Shown piece after piece: positions 16,817 through 17,158 of a DNA stretch of 17,158 nt. Both the position numbers and the translations under genes were made by a program. This DNA is from Oehlia diaphana. Taxonomy: Eukaryota; Glomeromycota; Glomeromycetes; Glomerales; Glomeraceae. Where the stretch lies: contig QZLH01001107.1 in assembly GCA_003833135.1 (NCBI GenBank), positions 26,873-44,030 of the forward strand, read 5' to 3'. The notes under the pieces are model-generated. The model was not told where the DNA came from. It saw only the letters and a list, made by a program, of their open reading frames with translations, and did no database searches. The number at the start of each line of letters is the position of its first letter. Position 1 is the stretch's first letter.

Positions 16817-17138
16817 CATTTCCTTCGCCCATCCCCATTTACACTCTTCTACCCTTCTTTTTCCTTCCCCTCTCACCCGTCTCTTTCACACTTTTCCTTC
16901 ACCCACTTCACCTTTTTTACGCTTTCTTTTTTCTTTTTCTTTCATTTTCACCTTCTCTTCATCTTTCCATCATTTCTTTTCATCTCCCATCACTCCCCTT
17001 CATCTTCCCATCATTTCTTTTCGTCTCCATTACTTCTTTTCGTCTCCCATCACTCCCTTTTGTCTCTCATCACTTCTTTTCGTCTCTCATCATGTCCTAT
17101 TTCTCCTTTTTGTTTCCTCTATTACTTTCCATTACTCC
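16817..17138. repeat. polypyrimidine (C/T) tract of about 320 bp
   Basis: The plus strand is overwhelmingly C and T with scattered A and very few G. Such tracts can form triplex (H-DNA) and impede replication. It may continue a promoter or intergenic feature lying beyond the window. Confidence 0.8.
16969..17088. repeat. 20-bp minisatellite, six units, inside the polypyrimidine tract
   Basis: Units begin at 16969, 16989, 17010, 17029, 17049 and 17069 with lengths 20, 21, 19, 20, 20 and 20; the consensus is ATCACTTCTTTTCGTCTCYC. A seventh, degenerate start is at 17089. The period is not a multiple of three, so this is not a coding repeat. Confidence 0.8.
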
Positions 17139-17158
17139 ATTGTTAGTGTAACATGATA

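Overview
The window looks like a transposon-dense stretch of a very AT-rich fungal nuclear genome. The likely source is an arbuscular mycorrhizal fungus (Glomeromycotina, Rhizophagus-like). This rests on short spliceosomal introns of 64-82 nt, strong A/T bias, and families I associate with that group: pogo/Tigger transposases, FAR1/MULE transposases with SWIM fingers, and a large transposase family with a CxxC finger followed by a DELHL-type motif. The assignment is inferred from recall, not searched.

Layout. 1-2251: a nearly complete pogo/Tigger-like DNA transposon whose left tip lies just outside the window; its three-exon transposase (531 aa) is intact, has a D-D-D triad and ends in a PCNA-binding (PIP) box. 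2252-7423: about 5 kb of gene-free AT-rich DNA holding five small terminal-inverted-repeat (MITE-like) elements of different types and a degenerate tRNA-like sequence. 7424-9590 (minus): the only apparent host gene, seven exons, 580 aa, a disordered basic protein with a KEN degron, CDK-type sites, an RRVSF PP1-docking motif and a C-terminal acidic coiled coil; MCB and forkhead-type sites lie just upstream. 9591-10850: promoter and intergenic DNA. 10851-13947 (plus): a decayed multi-exon transposase whose residue order resembles RAG1/Transib. 14344-16335 (minus): the C-terminal part of a decayed FAR1/MULE transposase. Four foldback MITEs have jumped into these two relics, three from one CACTG family and one packed with GTGCAC palindromes. 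16340-17158: ATCGAT-type repeats, a 92-bp tandem duplication and a polypyrimidine tract with a 20-bp minisatellite.

The genes do not form a pathway. The region is a layered record of transposition: two old autonomous transposase genes in convergent orientation were hit by MITEs, and a younger intact pogo-like copy sits at the left edge. For three insertions, removing the MITE plus one target-site copy restores a continuous local reading frame, so insertion boundaries and target duplications are unusually well supported. The host gene looks intact and, by motif content, may be cell-cycle regulated.
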